Shown here: positions 14,055 through 24,797 of the stretch, in pieces
How positions within the stretch are numbered: position 1 is the stretch's first letter
Layout of the letters: each line of letters opens with the position of its first letter
DNA from: CAZCDS01 sp964497585
GTDB lineage: Bacteria; Desulfobacterota; Desulfomonilia; Desulfomonilales; Desulfomonilaceae
Reading direction: 5' to 3'
NCBI GenBank assembly: GCA_964497585.1
Contig: CAZCDS010000016.1
Coordinates: 1 to 64,000, forward strand
DNA: 64,000 nt
Position numbers and translations under genes: made by a program
The notes under the pieces: generated by a model
Told to the model about the DNA's origin: nothing
Database searches by the model: none
What the model saw: the letters and a program-made list of their open reading frames with translations, nothing else

Positions 14055-14525
14055 ATGCCAAGAAAAGGGAAAGTCCCGAAAAGGGACGTCTTGTCAGATC
14101 CCAAATACCACAGCAAGCTGGTGACCAAGTTCATCAACGGCATCATGTGGGACGGCAAGAAATCCATCAGTGAAGGCATACTCTACGACGCTTTCGACAT
14201 AATGGCCCGCAAGACAAGCGAGGACCCGCTCAAGCTCTTTGAGAAAGCCGTTGAGAATGTGAAGCCCGTCCTGGAAGTGCGGTCGCGGCGCGTGGGAGGC
14301 AGCACCTACCAGGTACCGGTGGAGATCCGTCCCGAACGACGTCAGGCATTGGCCATCCGGTGGCTGATCCAGTTTGCACGGAGCAGAGGCGAGAAGAGCA
14401 TGAAAGAGAAGCTCGCCGGGGAACTGCTCGACGCGGCGAACAACAAAGGGAGCGCAGTCAAGAAAAAGGAAGACACCCACCGGATGGCGGAAGCGAACAA
14501 GGCGTTCGCTCACTACAGGTGGTAG
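14055..14525 (+). CDS. rpsG: Small ribosomal subunit protein S7 (uS7)
   Basis: 156 aa from ATG 14055, giving MPRKGKVPKRDVLSDPKY as in other uS7. The frame is open further upstream to 13938, but that extension has no family similarity. S7 nucleates assembly of the 30S head and can regulate the str operon. fusA starts 24 bp downstream. Confidence 0.97.
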   Translation: MPRKGKVPKRDVLSDPKYHSKLVTKFINGIMWDGKKSISEGILYDAFDIMARKTSEDPLKLFEKAVENVKPVLEVRSRRVGGSTYQVPVEIRPERRQALAIRWLIQFARSRGEKSMKEKLAGELLDAANNKGSAVKKKEDTHRMAEANKAFAHYRW

Positions 14526-14549
14526 AGGATTCCTGGAAGACCAATTCCC

Positions 14550-16629
14550 ATGAAAGGAGCAGCTCTCTCAGAAATCCGAAATATCGGGATAATGGCCCAC
14601 ATCGACGCGGGTAAGACCACGACCACGGAACGTATCCTCTACTATGCAGGCGTCTCCCGCAGAATGGGTGAAGTCCATGATGGCAACGCGATCATGGACT
14701 GGATGGAGCAGGAACAGGAACGAGGAATCACCATAACCTCCGCGGCGACCGCGTGCCAGTGGAAGGGGCACAAGATCAATATTATCGACACCCCGGGCCA
14801 CGTTGATTTTACCATCGAGGTGGAGCGTTGCCTGAGGGTCCTGGATGGCGCGGTCGCCATCTTTTGCGCGGTGGGAGGTGTGGAGCCTCAGTCCGAGACC
14901 GTGTGGAAGCAGGCTGACCGGTACCGGGTCCCCCGGGTAGCCTTTATCAACAAGATGGATCGCTCAGGCGCCGATCATCTGAGAGTACTCGAGATGATGA
15001 AACGCAGACTCCAAACAAACCCGCTGCTTCTCCAGATCCCTATCGGGACCGAGGAGGACTTCCGCGGGGTCATTGACCTCATTACCATGAAGGCCATCCT
15101 CTTCGATGAAGAGTCCATGGGTATGACGTTCGAGGTCGTCGATCCTCCGGACGAGTATGCACAGGATGTGCAGCTTTGGCGCAAGCGGCTCGTGGAAAGC
15201 GTCTGCGAACTCGACGATGAACTCCTGGAGGCCTATCTTGAAGGAGATTCGGACATCCCTGCCAAACGAATGTACGAGACGATTCGGCAGGGCTGTCTCA
15301 ACCTTGCGGTTACCCCCGTCCTCATCGGTGCGGCGTTCAAGAATAAAGGAATCCAACAGCTCCTGGACTCCGTGGTGGAATATCTTCCCGCTCCCTCGGA
15401 CCTTCCGCCCATCGAGTGTAAGGATCCGACCGGAACACCGGTGGAACGGACCTGTGACGGGCCATTCTCATGCCTCGCGTTCAAGATCATGGACGATCCG
15501 TTCTCCGGCAATCTTACGTTTCTCAGAGTCTACTCAGGAGCCCTCGCCGCGGGATCGACGGTCCTGAACGTGAACCTGGACAGGAAGGAACGGATCGGCC
15601 GACTGCTCAAGATGCACGCCAATCGCAGGGAAGAAGTCAAGATGGCCCGTTCCGGAGATATCGTGGCCGCGGTCGGACTGAAGCATACGAATACGGGTGA
15701 CACCCTGGCCGAAATTGATCATCCCATTCTCCTGGAGTCGATGGAAGTCCCCGAGCCCGTCATATCCGTGGCGGTCGAGCCCAAAAGCCGGGATGATGCG
15801 GACAAGCTTTCCCGATCCCTCTCGCGATTGCTGCGGGAGGACCCGTCACTGCGTGTTAAGGTCGACCCCGAGACAGGTCAGACCATCCTTTCCGGAATGG
15901 GCGAACTTCACCTGGAGATTGTCGCGGACAGACTAGTCAGAGAGTTTCGCGTGGAGGCTGACGTAGGGGAACCGGAAGTTGCATTCCGGGAAACCATTAC
16001 CAAGTCACAGAAGATCCATTATCGCCACGTGAAACAGAGCGGTGGTAAGGGCCAGTTCGCGGAGATAGTCATTGAGGTAGAACCCACCACGCGTGGATCA
16101 GGCCTGGAATTCGCGGAGAAGATAAAGGGCGGAGTCGTCCCGAAAGAGTTCATCAAACCGATTGAAGAGGGAATACGAAAGGCCATGGAGACCGGGGTTG
16201 TTGCCGCCTACCCGGTCGTGGACGTGAAGGTCACACTGGTCGACGGCAAGCATCACGAGGTGGACTCTTCGGAGATGGCCTTCCGAACGGCCGGATTCAT
16301 GGCCTTGAGGGAGGCCTGCAAAAAAGGACACAGCATCCTGCTTGAGCCCATAATGGACGTGGAAGTGGTCACGCCGGGGGAATTCCTCGGCGACGTCCTG
16401 GGAGACCTGACCGCTCGGCGAGGAAAGATCCTGGGGATGGACAGCCGAACCGGCATTCAGACGGTCGGCGTTCGGGTGCCACTCGACCGGATGTTCGGAT
16501 ACGCCACGGCGCTGAGAAGCTTGACGCAGGGCCGTGGCACGTTCACCATGCAATTTTCACATTACGAACCTGCGCCCCAATCCCTTGCTGAGAGGGTGGT
16601 GGCAGAGGCTAAGCGAACTGGAGGAGCCC

Positions 16630-16649
<20 letters not shown>
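14550..16649 (+). CDS. fusA: Elongation factor G
   Basis: 699 aa. The G domain holds the P-loop AHIDAGKTT near residue 17, DTPGHVDFT and the NKMD motif, followed by domains II-V. EF-G drives ribosome translocation with GTP. The last 20 nt overlap the start of tuf in another frame, and the C-terminal tail after FSHYEPAPQSLAERVVAEA is a little longer than usual. Conserved loops around DRSGADH and domain IV match the translational EF-G type. Confidence 0.97.
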
Positions 16650-17823
<1,174 letters not shown>

Positions 17824-17856
17824 CAGAGCCGCCGGACAGTAGTTGAGGTGTCGGTT

Positions 17857-18171
17857 ATGGAAATGCAAACGCTGAAAATAAGGATTCGGTTGAAGGCTTA
17901 CGATCATAAGCTTCTGGACCAATCCGCTGCTGAAATTGTTGATACCGCCTGGCGGACCGGTGCAAAGGTCGCCGGTCCTATCCCTCTGCCCACGAGGATA
18001 CACAAGTATTGTGTTCTGAGGTCTCCCCACATCGACAAGAAGTCGAGGGAGCAATTTGAAATACGGGTTCACAAGAGGTTGCTGGATATCCTGGAGCCCA
18101 CGCAACAGACGCTCGACGCGCTGATGAAGTTGGACCTGTCTCCAGGGGTTGACGTGGAGATCAAAGCGTAG
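17857..18171 (+). CDS. rpsJ: Small ribosomal subunit protein S10 (uS10)
   Basis: 104 aa from ATG 17857, placed 6 nt after GAGGTG; an in-frame GTG at 17848 lies within that ribosome-binding site and is less likely. Conserved parts include IRIRLKAYDHKLLDQSA and GPIPLPTRI. S10 also acts as NusE in antitermination and as the ribosomal contact of NusG. First gene of the S10 operon, 33 bp after tuf. Confidence 0.96.
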   Translation: MEMQTLKIRIRLKAYDHKLLDQSAAEIVDTAWRTGAKVAGPIPLPTRIHKYCVLRSPHIDKKSREQFEIRVHKRLLDILEPTQQTLDALMKLDLSPGVDVEIKA

Positions 18172-18207
18172 GCCTATCCTCGTGTTGGGTAAGCTCAGGA
18201 GCCGACT

Positions 18208-18813
18208 ATGGTGCACGGAATGATCGGACGAAAACTCGGAATGGTCCAGGTCTTTGACCAGGCGGGACATGCTCTCGGCTGTACCGCAGTCGAAGTGGGA
18301 CCCTGTACGGTAATTCAGAAGAAATCGGATTCGAAGGTCCAGCTCGGGTTCGGACCGACGAAGGAAAAAAGAGTCAACAAGCCCCTGCAAGGGCAGTTCA
18401 AGAAGGCCGGCACAGGAGCGTTTCGCGTGTTGAGAGAATTCAAGGCGGACGATCCCGAGGGGCTTGAGGTCGGCCAGGAGATCCGCGCCGATATTTTCAG
18501 CCCCGGTGACGTGGTCAAAGTCGTGGGAACGAGTAAGGGCAAGGGCTTCGCGGGCGTGGTGAAGCGGTGGAACTTCGGCGGAGGTAAGGCGAGCCATGGG
18601 TCACGGTCCCACAGGATACCCGGAGCCGTCGGCCAGTGTGCCAGTCCTTCGCGCATCTTCCGGGGCAGGAAGATGCCGGGAAGACTTGGAGCGGCACGGG
18701 TCACCGTCCCTTCTGTCACAGTCGTTCAGGTGCGCCCCGAAGAGAACCTGCTCGTTTTGAAGGGGCCCATACCCGGAGCAAACGGAGGCATTGTCCTCAT
18801 AAGGAAAAGCTGA
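18208..18813 (+). CDS. rplC: Large ribosomal subunit protein L3 (uL3)
   Basis: 201 aa beginning MVHGMIGRKLGMVQVF. The central signature GTSKGKGFAGVVKRW and the loop GGKASHGSRSHR that reaches toward the peptidyl transferase centre are present. The stop codon overlaps the rplD start by one base (TGATG), so the two are probably translationally coupled. Confidence 0.97.
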   Translation: MVHGMIGRKLGMVQVFDQAGHALGCTAVEVGPCTVIQKKSDSKVQLGFGPTKEKRVNKPLQGQFKKAGTGAFRVLREFKADDPEGLEVGQEIRADIFSPGDVVKVVGTSKGKGFAGVVKRWNFGGGKASHGSRSHRIPGAVGQCASPSRIFRGRKMPGRLGAARVTVPSVTVVQVRPEENLLVLKGPIPGANGGIVLIRKS

Positions 18814-19439
18814 TGGCCTCGGTAGTCGTTATCAACCAGAGGGGCGACAAAGTCGATTCCATCGAACTGGACGAGAAGATCTTTAATGCAGACATTCGCG
18901 ATCATCTCGTTCAGAGAGTAGTCGTGTGGCAACTGGCCAAGCGCCGTCGTGGAACCGCTTCGACAAAGACCAGATCCCAGGTCCGTGGGGGCGGCAAAAA
19001 ACCCTGGCGTCAAAAGGGCACAGGCCGAGCCCGGGCCGGCACCAGCCGTTCGCCCATCTGGAAAGGCGGAGGGACTGTTTTTGGTCCACATCCGCGATCC
19101 TATGCTTTCTCTCTTCCCAAGAAAGTTCGGAAGGCCGCGCTCAGGTCGGTCCTGAGTTCCAAGCTTCAGCAAGACCACCTCATCGTCGTGGACAAGATCG
19201 ACCTCGACGAGGCCAAAACCAAAGCCTTTCTCGATGTGTGTAAAGACATCGGACTCGATGAGGACAAAGTACTCTTCGTGACCGGCGAAAAGGATGAGAC
19301 ACTCCACCGGTGTTCGAGGAACGTTCACCGATACCTCGTGCTTCCGTGCGAAGGACTGAACGTTTATGACCTGTTGCGGTACGAAAAGCTGGTCCTGCTG
19401 CAGGACGCGGTCCCGAGAATCCACGAGAGGTTGGCCTGA
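18813..19439 (+). CDS. rplD: Large ribosomal subunit protein L4 (uL4)
   Basis: 208 aa from ATG 18813. The exit-tunnel loop RSQVRGGGKKPWRQKGTGRA is intact. In E. coli L4 also represses the S10 operon; no matching leader was identified here. It overlaps both rplC and rplW by one base. The frame is open upstream inside rplC but without similarity. Confidence 0.97.
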   Translation: MASVVVINQRGDKVDSIELDEKIFNADIRDHLVQRVVVWQLAKRRRGTASTKTRSQVRGGGKKPWRQKGTGRARAGTSRSPIWKGGGTVFGPHPRSYAFSLPKKVRKAALRSVLSSKLQQDHLIVVDKIDLDEAKTKAFLDVCKDIGLDEDKVLFVTGEKDETLHRCSRNVHRYLVLPCEGLNVYDLLRYEKLVLLQDAVPRIHERLA

Positions 19440-19729
19440 TGCTGCAAGAATACAAGATAATCAGGAAGCCGCTGATCACGGAGAAAGGTACCATCCTCAA
19501 GGATGAGAACAATCAGCTCGTCTTTGAAGTGGACCGGCGCTCCAACAAGTCTGAGATCAAGAAGGCCGTCGAGAAGCTCTTCAAGGTTACCGTCGTCTCC
19601 GTGAAGACCCAGAATAAAGCGGGAAAACCCAAGAAACTGGGCCGCTCTTCGGGCCGTCGCCGACACTGGAAGAAAGCAATTGTGACCCTCAAGGAAGGTA
19701 ACCGGGTCGACTTCTTCGAAGGCGTGTAG
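19439..19729 (+). CDS. rplW: Large ribosomal subunit protein L23 (uL23)
   Basis: 96 aa. Conserved core KPLITEKGT and FEVDRRSNKSEIKKAVEKLF. L23 lies at the tunnel exit and docks trigger factor and SRP. It shares an ATGA-type overlap with rplD. Confidence 0.97.
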   Translation: MLQEYKIIRKPLITEKGTILKDENNQLVFEVDRRSNKSEIKKAVEKLFKVTVVSVKTQNKAGKPKKLGRSSGRRRHWKKAIVTLKEGNRVDFFEGV

Positions 19730-19815
19730 GCTTTTGTGTGCAATAGGCCGTCTGAGCCGATCGTATAGCCTTCAAAGCAGCCTCTCGACGTGAGGTGAGT
19801 TCAGGACAGAAAATC

Positions 19816-20640
19816 ATGGGCATCAAGAAATACAAACCGACTTCGCCGGGAATGCGGTTCCGTACAGGGTTTAGCTTCGAGGAGATTAGCGCCGACAAAC
19901 CCCACAAACCTCTCAGCAGGGGGCTGAGAAAGGCGGGAGGCAGGAACAACCGCGGCAGGATGACCGTTCGGCATCGTGGTGGCGGCCACAAAAGGCTCTA
20001 TCGGACCGTTGACTTCAAACGGGACAAGGACGGAGTCCCGGGCAGAGTGGCGAGCATCGAGTACGATCCCAATCGGAGCGCTCGTCTGGCGCTCATCGTT
20101 TACGCGGACGGAGACAAGCGCTACATCCTGTGGCCCCACGGACTGAAGGTTGGCGATACGGTCGTTTCCGGAGAAAAGGTCGACATTAAGCCCGGCAACT
20201 GTCTTCCATTGAAAAACATCCCTCTCGGCTCCTTCGTCCACAATGTGGAGATGAAGATCGGCAAGGGAGGGCAGATGATACGTTCCGCGGGAACGTACGG
20301 CCAGTTGATGGCCAAAGAAAAGGGCTACGCCCAGATCAAGTTCCCCTCCGGTGAAGTGCGCATGATTCTTGATCGGTGTCGGGCGACGGTGGGCCAGGTG
20401 GGCAATCTCTTGCACGAGAATGTGTCCCTGGGGAAGGCCGGGCGAAGTAGGCATCTCGGCCGACGTCCTCACGTAAGGGGAGTCGTGATGAACCCCGTGG
20501 ACCATCCGCATGGAGGCGGCGAGGGCAAATCTTCCGGGGGTCGGCACCCCGTGACCCCATGGGGGGTTCCCACGAAGGGCTACAAGACTCGAAACAAGAA
20601 CAAGGACTCTGAAAAGTATATTCTTAAGCGAAGGAAGTGA
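19816..20640 (+). CDS. rplB: Large ribosomal subunit protein L2 (uL2)
   Basis: 274 aa from ATG 19816, giving MGIKKYKPTSPGMRFRTGF; an in-frame GTG at 19795 lacks similarity. The signature MNPVDHPHGGGEGKSSGG near residues 219-236 includes the conserved histidine close to the peptidyl transferase centre. 86 bp separate it from rplW, the longest gap in this part of the operon. Confidence 0.97.
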   Translation: MGIKKYKPTSPGMRFRTGFSFEEISADKPHKPLSRGLRKAGGRNNRGRMTVRHRGGGHKRLYRTVDFKRDKDGVPGRVASIEYDPNRSARLALIVYADGDKRYILWPHGLKVGDTVVSGEKVDIKPGNCLPLKNIPLGSFVHNVEMKIGKGGQMIRSAGTYGQLMAKEKGYAQIKFPSGEVRMILDRCRATVGQVGNLLHENVSLGKAGRSRHLGRRPHVRGVVMNPVDHPHGGGEGKSSGGRHPVTPWGVPTKGYKTRNKNKDSEKYILKRRK

Positions 20641-20645
20641 TTGCT

Positions 20646-20930
20646 ATGCCTCGTTCGGTTCGCAAAGGTCCCTTCGTGGACGAGCACCTTCTGATCAAGA
20701 TCCGCCAAGCGCAGGATACCGGGTCCCGAAAGGTTATTCAGACGTGGTCCCGGAGGTCGACGATCATACCGGAGATGGTCGGCCTCACGTTTGCCGTCCA
20801 CAACGGCAAGAAGTTCATTCCGGTCTTCGTGACGGAGAACATGGTCGGCCACAAGCTCGGTGAATTCGCTCCGACCCGTACCTTCTACGGCCATGCCGGC
20901 GACAAGAAGTCGAGGAAGGGGAGACGGTAA
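20646..20930 (+). CDS. rpsS: Small ribosomal subunit protein S19 (uS19)
   Basis: 94 aa from ATG 20646, 8 nt after AAGGAAG. The in-frame GTG at 20637 overlaps the rplB stop and sits within that site, so I reject it. Conserved MPRSVRKGPFVDEHLL and GHKLGEFAPTR. S19 binds 16S rRNA in the 30S head with S13. Confidence 0.96.
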   Translation: MPRSVRKGPFVDEHLLIKIRQAQDTGSRKVIQTWSRRSTIIPEMVGLTFAVHNGKKFIPVFVTENMVGHKLGEFAPTRTFYGHAGDKKSRKGRR

Positions 20931-21262
20931 TGGAGTGGGAAGCTCACTTGAGACATGCTCGCATTTCTCCGCGCAAGGCACGTCTTGTGGCGGATGTTGT
21001 CAGGGGCATGGGCGTGGGCCAGGCGGTCTCCACGCTCAAGTACACCCCTCGAAAAGCGGCGGGGATAATCAAGAAGGTGCTGGAGTCAGCGATTTCCAAT
21101 GCCTCGGCGTCGCACGGCGTGGATGAGGACAAGCTGTACATCAGCAGAATAACGGTTGACGAAGGTCCCACGCTCAAACGCTGGAGACCACGAGCCATGG
21201 GACGCGCGACGCGAATACGCAAACGGACGAGCCACATAGCGGTGGCGCTGGAAGAGGAATAA
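20930..21262 (+). CDS. rplV: Large ribosomal subunit protein L22 (uL22)
   Basis: 110 aa. Contains RHARISPRKARLVADVVRG and the C-terminal beta-hairpin ending RPRAMGRATRIRKRTSHI, which lines the exit tunnel. The ATG overlaps the rpsS stop by one base. Confidence 0.97.
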   Translation: MEWEAHLRHARISPRKARLVADVVRGMGVGQAVSTLKYTPRKAAGIIKKVLESAISNASASHGVDEDKLYISRITVDEGPTLKRWRPRAMGRATRIRKRTSHIAVALEEE

Positions 21263-21358
21263 TCTCGGCTTCTACGAGCAGGAGCCGCACATATCCGTGG
21301 CCGGGACGCGTGATCGGCCCGGAGGAACGGTTCCTGAATCGCCCTGAGGAGGGTTGTC

Positions 21359-22003
21359 TTGGGACAGAAAGTACATCCCCATGGATTCCGGCTCGGAATC
21401 ACGCGGACGTGGGACTCCAGGTGGTATTCGGAGAAAGATTACGGCGACTTCCTGATTGAGGATCTCAAGCTGAGGGACTTCGTGCGAAAAAGACTTTCTC
21501 AGGCGAGCATTTCAAGAATAGAAGTGGAACGAGCCGCGGGGAAGATTCGCCTGATCATTCACACCGCCCGTCCGGGAATCGTGATCGGACCGAAGGGGAG
21601 TGAGATCGAGAAGCTGCGCAGACAGATCCTCAGGTTCACCCGCAAAGACGTCGTCATCGACATCAAAGAGATTCGCAGGCCGGAGATCGATGCCCAACTG
21701 GTTGCCGAGAACGTCGCGCAGCAGCTCGAACGGCGCATTGCATTCCGCAGGGCCATGAAGAAATCTGTCGGTAGCGCGCTCAAGTCGGGAGCGAAGGGAA
21801 TTCGCATCGCCACGGCAGGTCGGCTTGGCGGTGCGGAAATGGCTCGACGGGAATGGTATCGGGAAGGGCGCGTACCGTTGCACACACTTCGTGCCGATAT
21901 TGACTATGGCTTCGCTGAAGCACGCACCACGTACGGGGTGATCGGGATAAAGGTCTGGATATTTAAGGGCGAGATGATCAAGGCTCAGCCCTTGGAGAGT
22001 TGA
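21359..22003 (+). CDS. rpsC: Small ribosomal subunit protein S3 (uS3)
   Basis: 214 aa from TTG 21359 after GAGGAGGG, giving GQKVHPHGFRLGITRTW as expected. A KH domain carries IHTARPGIVIGPKGSEIEKL. S3 lines the mRNA entry of the 30S subunit. A 96-bp gap separates it from rplV, while rplP follows after one base. Confidence 0.96.
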   Translation: MGQKVHPHGFRLGITRTWDSRWYSEKDYGDFLIEDLKLRDFVRKRLSQASISRIEVERAAGKIRLIIHTARPGIVIGPKGSEIEKLRRQILRFTRKDVVIDIKEIRRPEIDAQLVAENVAQQLERRIAFRRAMKKSVGSALKSGAKGIRIATAGRLGGAEMARREWYREGRVPLHTLRADIDYGFAEARTTYGVIGIKVWIFKGEMIKAQPLES

Positions 22004-22004
22004 G

Positions 22005-22421
22005 ATGCTTGCGCCAAAGAAAGTCAAATTTCGAAAGAGGCAGAAAGGGCGAATGAGGGGCCGTACCGATCGAGGGTGCGAGGTCTCATTCGGTGAGTAC
22101 GGCCTGATGGCGCTTGAGCCGGGTTGGATCACCGCCAGGCAAATCGAGGCCGGTCGAATCGCTATGACCCGACATGTCAAGAGGGGCGGGAAGGTTTGGA
22201 TCAGAATGTTTCCGGACAAACCCATCACCAAGAAGCCAGCCGAAACCCGCATGGGTAAAGGAAAGGGCTCGCCCGAAGAGTGGGTGGCCGTGGTCAAGCC
22301 CGGGAAAGTCATGTACGAGATGCAAGGGGTTCCCCTGGAAACAGCCAAAGAGGCCTTCCGACTTGCAGCTCGGAAACTTCCCGTCAGGTCCCGATTCGTT
22401 GTTCGCGAGGATCTGTCATGA
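22005..22421 (+). CDS. rplP: Large ribosomal subunit protein L16 (uL16)
   Basis: 138 aa. Starts MLAPKKVKFRKRQKGRMRG and contains MTRHVKRGGKVWIRMFPDKP and RMGKGKGSPEEWVAVVKPG, the loops that contact A-site tRNA. The stop overlaps the rpmC ATG by four bases. Confidence 0.97.
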   Translation: MLAPKKVKFRKRQKGRMRGRTDRGCEVSFGEYGLMALEPGWITARQIEAGRIAMTRHVKRGGKVWIRMFPDKPITKKPAETRMGKGKGSPEEWVAVVKPGKVMYEMQGVPLETAKEAFRLAARKLPVRSRFVVREDLS

Positions 22422-22612
22422 AATTGCAGGAAATGAAGGATCTGGGCCTCGATGAACTCCAGGCAAAAGAGAAGGAGTTCCGCGAAGAGGAGTTCCAGTT
22501 GCGGTTCAAACATGCAACCGGGCAATTAGACAAGACAAGTCGGCTCAAAGAGCTTCGCAGGAACATCGCACGAGTGAAAACCCTAATCAGACAAAAGGAG
22601 GTGTCTCAATGA
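22418..22612 (+). CDS. rpmC: Large ribosomal subunit protein L29 (uL29)
   Basis: 64 aa, starting MKLQEMKDLGLDELQAK, with the typical two-helix hairpin and the RLKELRRNIARVKTL signature. The start ATG overlaps the rplP stop, and the stop overlaps the rpsQ ATG by four bases. A longer frame from 22280 is open upstream within rplP and is not used. Confidence 0.95.
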   Translation: MKLQEMKDLGLDELQAKEKEFREEEFQLRFKHATGQLDKTSRLKELRRNIARVKTLIRQKEVSQ

Positions 22613-22896
22613 CGAGCCCCTCCGAACGGAGAAGACAACGCAAAGTCCGTTCCGGCGTCGTTGTAAGCGACAAGATGGACAAGACCATTGTCGTGGAGGT
22701 CACCCGCATCGTGATCCATCCCGTTTACAAGAAATACGTGCGCAGAAGAAAGCGTTTCATGGTCCATGACGAGGAAAACCGGTGCCGTATCGGTGACGAG
22801 GTCATGATCGTGGAAACCCGTCCTCTCAGCCGGCAGAAGAACTGGCGCGTCCGGAAAGTGCTGAGGGAAGCCCCGATGCGGGGAGGTGCCACATGA
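22609..22896 (+). CDS. rpsQ: Small ribosomal subunit protein S17 (uS17)
   Basis: 95 aa. The OB-fold core reads GVVVSDKMDKTIVVEVTR and IGDEVMIVETRPLSRQKNW. A basic stretch extends its N-terminus slightly. It is preceded by AAGGAGGTG inside the end of rpmC and overlaps rplN by four bases. Confidence 0.96.
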   Translation: MTSPSERRRQRKVRSGVVVSDKMDKTIVVEVTRIVIHPVYKKYVRRRKRFMVHDEENRCRIGDEVMIVETRPLSRQKNWRVRKVLREAPMRGGAT

Positions 22897-23261
22897 TCCA
22901 GCAGGAATCGCGCCTGGACGTGGCAGACAACTCTGGCGCAAAGAGGCTCTATTGCATCAAGGTCCTCGGTGGCACGAGGCGCAAGTATGCCAGCGTGGGC
23001 GATATCGTCGTCGTCTCGGTAAAAGAGGCCATCCCCAATTCCAAGGTCAAGAAGGGCGAAGTTCACAAGGCGGTTGTGGTTCGCACTCGCAGAGCCGTAC
23101 GCCGTCCCGACGGATCCTATATCCGCTTCGACGACAACTCCGCGGTGCTCATCAACAACCAGATGGAGCCGATCGGAACACGCATTTTCGGCCCCGTGGC
23201 AAGGGAGCTGCGAGCAAAGAGATTCATGAAAATAGTCTCGCTGGCCCCGGAGGTCCTTTAG
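22893..23261 (+). CDS. rplN: Large ribosomal subunit protein L14 (uL14)
   Basis: 122 aa, canonical length. MIQQESRLDVADNSGAK at the N-terminus and GPVARELRAKRFMKIVSLAPEV at the C-terminus are conserved. L14 forms an intersubunit bridge and binds the silencing factor RsfS. Confidence 0.97.
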   Translation: MIQQESRLDVADNSGAKRLYCIKVLGGTRRKYASVGDIVVVSVKEAIPNSKVKKGEVHKAVVVRTRRAVRRPDGSYIRFDDNSAVLINNQMEPIGTRIFGPVARELRAKRFMKIVSLAPEVL

Positions 23262-23263
23262 AG

Positions 23264-23584
23264 ATGTTTCACGTGAAGAGAGACGACAAAGTCAAGGTCA
23301 TATCGGGCAAACATAAGGGTCGAATGGGCAAGGTACTCAAAGTCTTTCCGGATGAGAGAACGGCCCTCGTGGAGCGCGTCAACTTCGTGAAACGGCATAT
23401 GAAAGCAGGCACCAGTGCTGGTCAACAGGGTGGAATCATCGAGAAGGAAGCTCCCCTGCCGATCTCCAGTCTCATGGTGGTCTGCCCGAAATGTGACAAA
23501 CCCGCGCGCAGCGGGCTGAGAGAACTCGAAGACGGCTCCAAGGTCAGGGTCTGCAAGAGATGCGACGAACAGATAGACACGTGA
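23264..23584 (+). CDS. rplX: Large ribosomal subunit protein L24 (uL24)
   Basis: 106 aa from ATG 23264, two bases after the rplN stop. The KOW motif is DDKVKVISGKHKGRMGKVLK. The C-terminal part holds two CxxC pairs (CPKC and CKRC), as in many bacterial L24 proteins, and may bind zinc. A longer frame starting at 22886 is a shadow of rplN. Confidence 0.96.
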   Translation: MFHVKRDDKVKVISGKHKGRMGKVLKVFPDERTALVERVNFVKRHMKAGTSAGQQGGIIEKEAPLPISSLMVVCPKCDKPARSGLRELEDGSKVRVCKRCDEQIDT

Positions 23585-23597
23585 GAGGATAGTCGGC

Positions 23598-24140
23598 ATG
23601 GCTTCACGGCTCAAACAATACTACGAACAGTCGATCGTGCCAGCCCTCATCGACCGGTTCAAGTACAAGAACACGATGCAGGTGCCGGTTGTGAAGAAAA
23701 TAGTGGTGAACATGGGACTTGGCGAGGCTATCCAGAATCCCAAGGCCTTGGAGAACGCGCAGGAAGAGATCGCCCTCATCACCGGTCAGCAGCCCGTCGT
23801 GCGCAAGGCGCGCAAATCCATAGCCTCGTTCAAACTCCGTGAAGGGATGTCCATCGGGTGCAAGGTCACGCTAAGAAAAGAGAACATGTACCATTTCCTC
23901 GACAAGCTCATCAATGTCGCGCTGCCTCGTGTCCGCGACTTCCGCGGGGTGAATCCCAAGGGATTCGATGGAAGGGGCAACTTCTCGATGGGCATCAAAG
24001 AGCAGATAATCTTTCCCGAGATCGACTATGATAGGATTGACAAAATCCGAGGCATGAACATCACGGTGGTAACGTCGGCACAAACCGATGAGGAGGCGCG
24101 TGAGCTGTTGGGCCACCTGGGAATGCCCTTCAGGAAGTAG
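23598..24140 (+). CDS. rplE: Large ribosomal subunit protein L5 (uL5)
   Basis: 180 aa. MQVPVVKKIVVNMGLGEA and the P-site tRNA contact region around DFRGVNPKGFDGRGNFSMGI are conserved. L5 binds 5S rRNA. GAGG precedes the ATG by 13 nt. Confidence 0.97.
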   Translation: MASRLKQYYEQSIVPALIDRFKYKNTMQVPVVKKIVVNMGLGEAIQNPKALENAQEEIALITGQQPVVRKARKSIASFKLREGMSIGCKVTLRKENMYHFLDKLINVALPRVRDFRGVNPKGFDGRGNFSMGIKEQIIFPEIDYDRIDKIRGMNITVVTSAQTDEEARELLGHLGMPFRK

Positions 24141-24169
24141 ACCTTCGCTACGCTCAAGGGAGACGATGT

Positions 24170-24355
24170 ATGGCAAGGAAATCGATGATCTTCAAGGCTT
24201 CGCGGCCTCAAAAATACCGTGTCAGAGAATACAATCGCTGCCGGATTTGCGGTCGTCCAAGGGCTTACTACCGCAAGTTCCAGATGTGTAGGATTTGCCT
24301 GCGGAACCAGGCGTTGAAAGGAAATATCCCGGGCATGGTCAAATCAAGCTGGTAG
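24170..24355 (+). CDS. rpsN: Small ribosomal subunit protein S14 type Z (uS14)
   Basis: 61 aa, the short zinc-binding form, with CRICGRPRAYYRKFQMCRIC supplying four cysteines. Enteric bacteria carry a longer zinc-free form. Lies 29 bp after rplE and 12 bp before rpsH, the normal spc-operon position. Confidence 0.97.
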   Translation: MARKSMIFKASRPQKYRVREYNRCRICGRPRAYYRKFQMCRICLRNQALKGNIPGMVKSSW

Positions 24356-24367
24356 GAGATCCCTCAA

Positions 24368-24772
24368 ATGAGCATGACTGATCCCATAGCCGACATGCTG
24401 ACCCGTGTCCGCAATGCCGGTAAAGCGCGCAAGGAGCAGGTGAGCATCCCCGCTTCCAACGTCAAGATCGGAATCGCGCAAATCCTCAAAGAGGAAGGGT
24501 ACATAAAGAAATACAAGGTTATCCGATCGGCGAAGAACAAACAGGGAACCCTGCGGGTAACCTTGCGGTATGACGAAGACAGCGTCTCGGTGATCGAGGG
24601 ATTGACCCGAGTCTCTACACCCGGCAGGAGAGTCTACGTCGGACACGAGCACAACCTCAAGAGCCATGGTGGAGTGGGCATTTTGATTGTGTCGACATCT
24701 CAAGGAATTATGACCGACAAAGAAGCCCGGCGACGCCACGTCGGCGGTGAGGTCCTGTGCAGTATCTGGTAA
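24368..24772 (+). CDS. rpsH: Small ribosomal subunit protein S8 (uS8)
   Basis: 134 aa. MTDPIADMLTRVRNA at the N-terminus and the C-terminal STSQGIMTDKEARRRHVGGE are signature segments. The ATG at 24368 gives MSMTDP; the second ATG (24374) is also possible. S8 binds the central domain of 16S rRNA and represses the spc operon in E. coli. Confidence 0.96.
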   Translation: MSMTDPIADMLTRVRNAGKARKEQVSIPASNVKIGIAQILKEEGYIKKYKVIRSAKNKQGTLRVTLRYDEDSVSVIEGLTRVSTPGRRVYVGHEHNLKSHGGVGILIVSTSQGIMTDKEARRRHVGGEVLCSIW

Positions 24773-24797
24773 CTACAGAGTACGAGGAGCACGACGT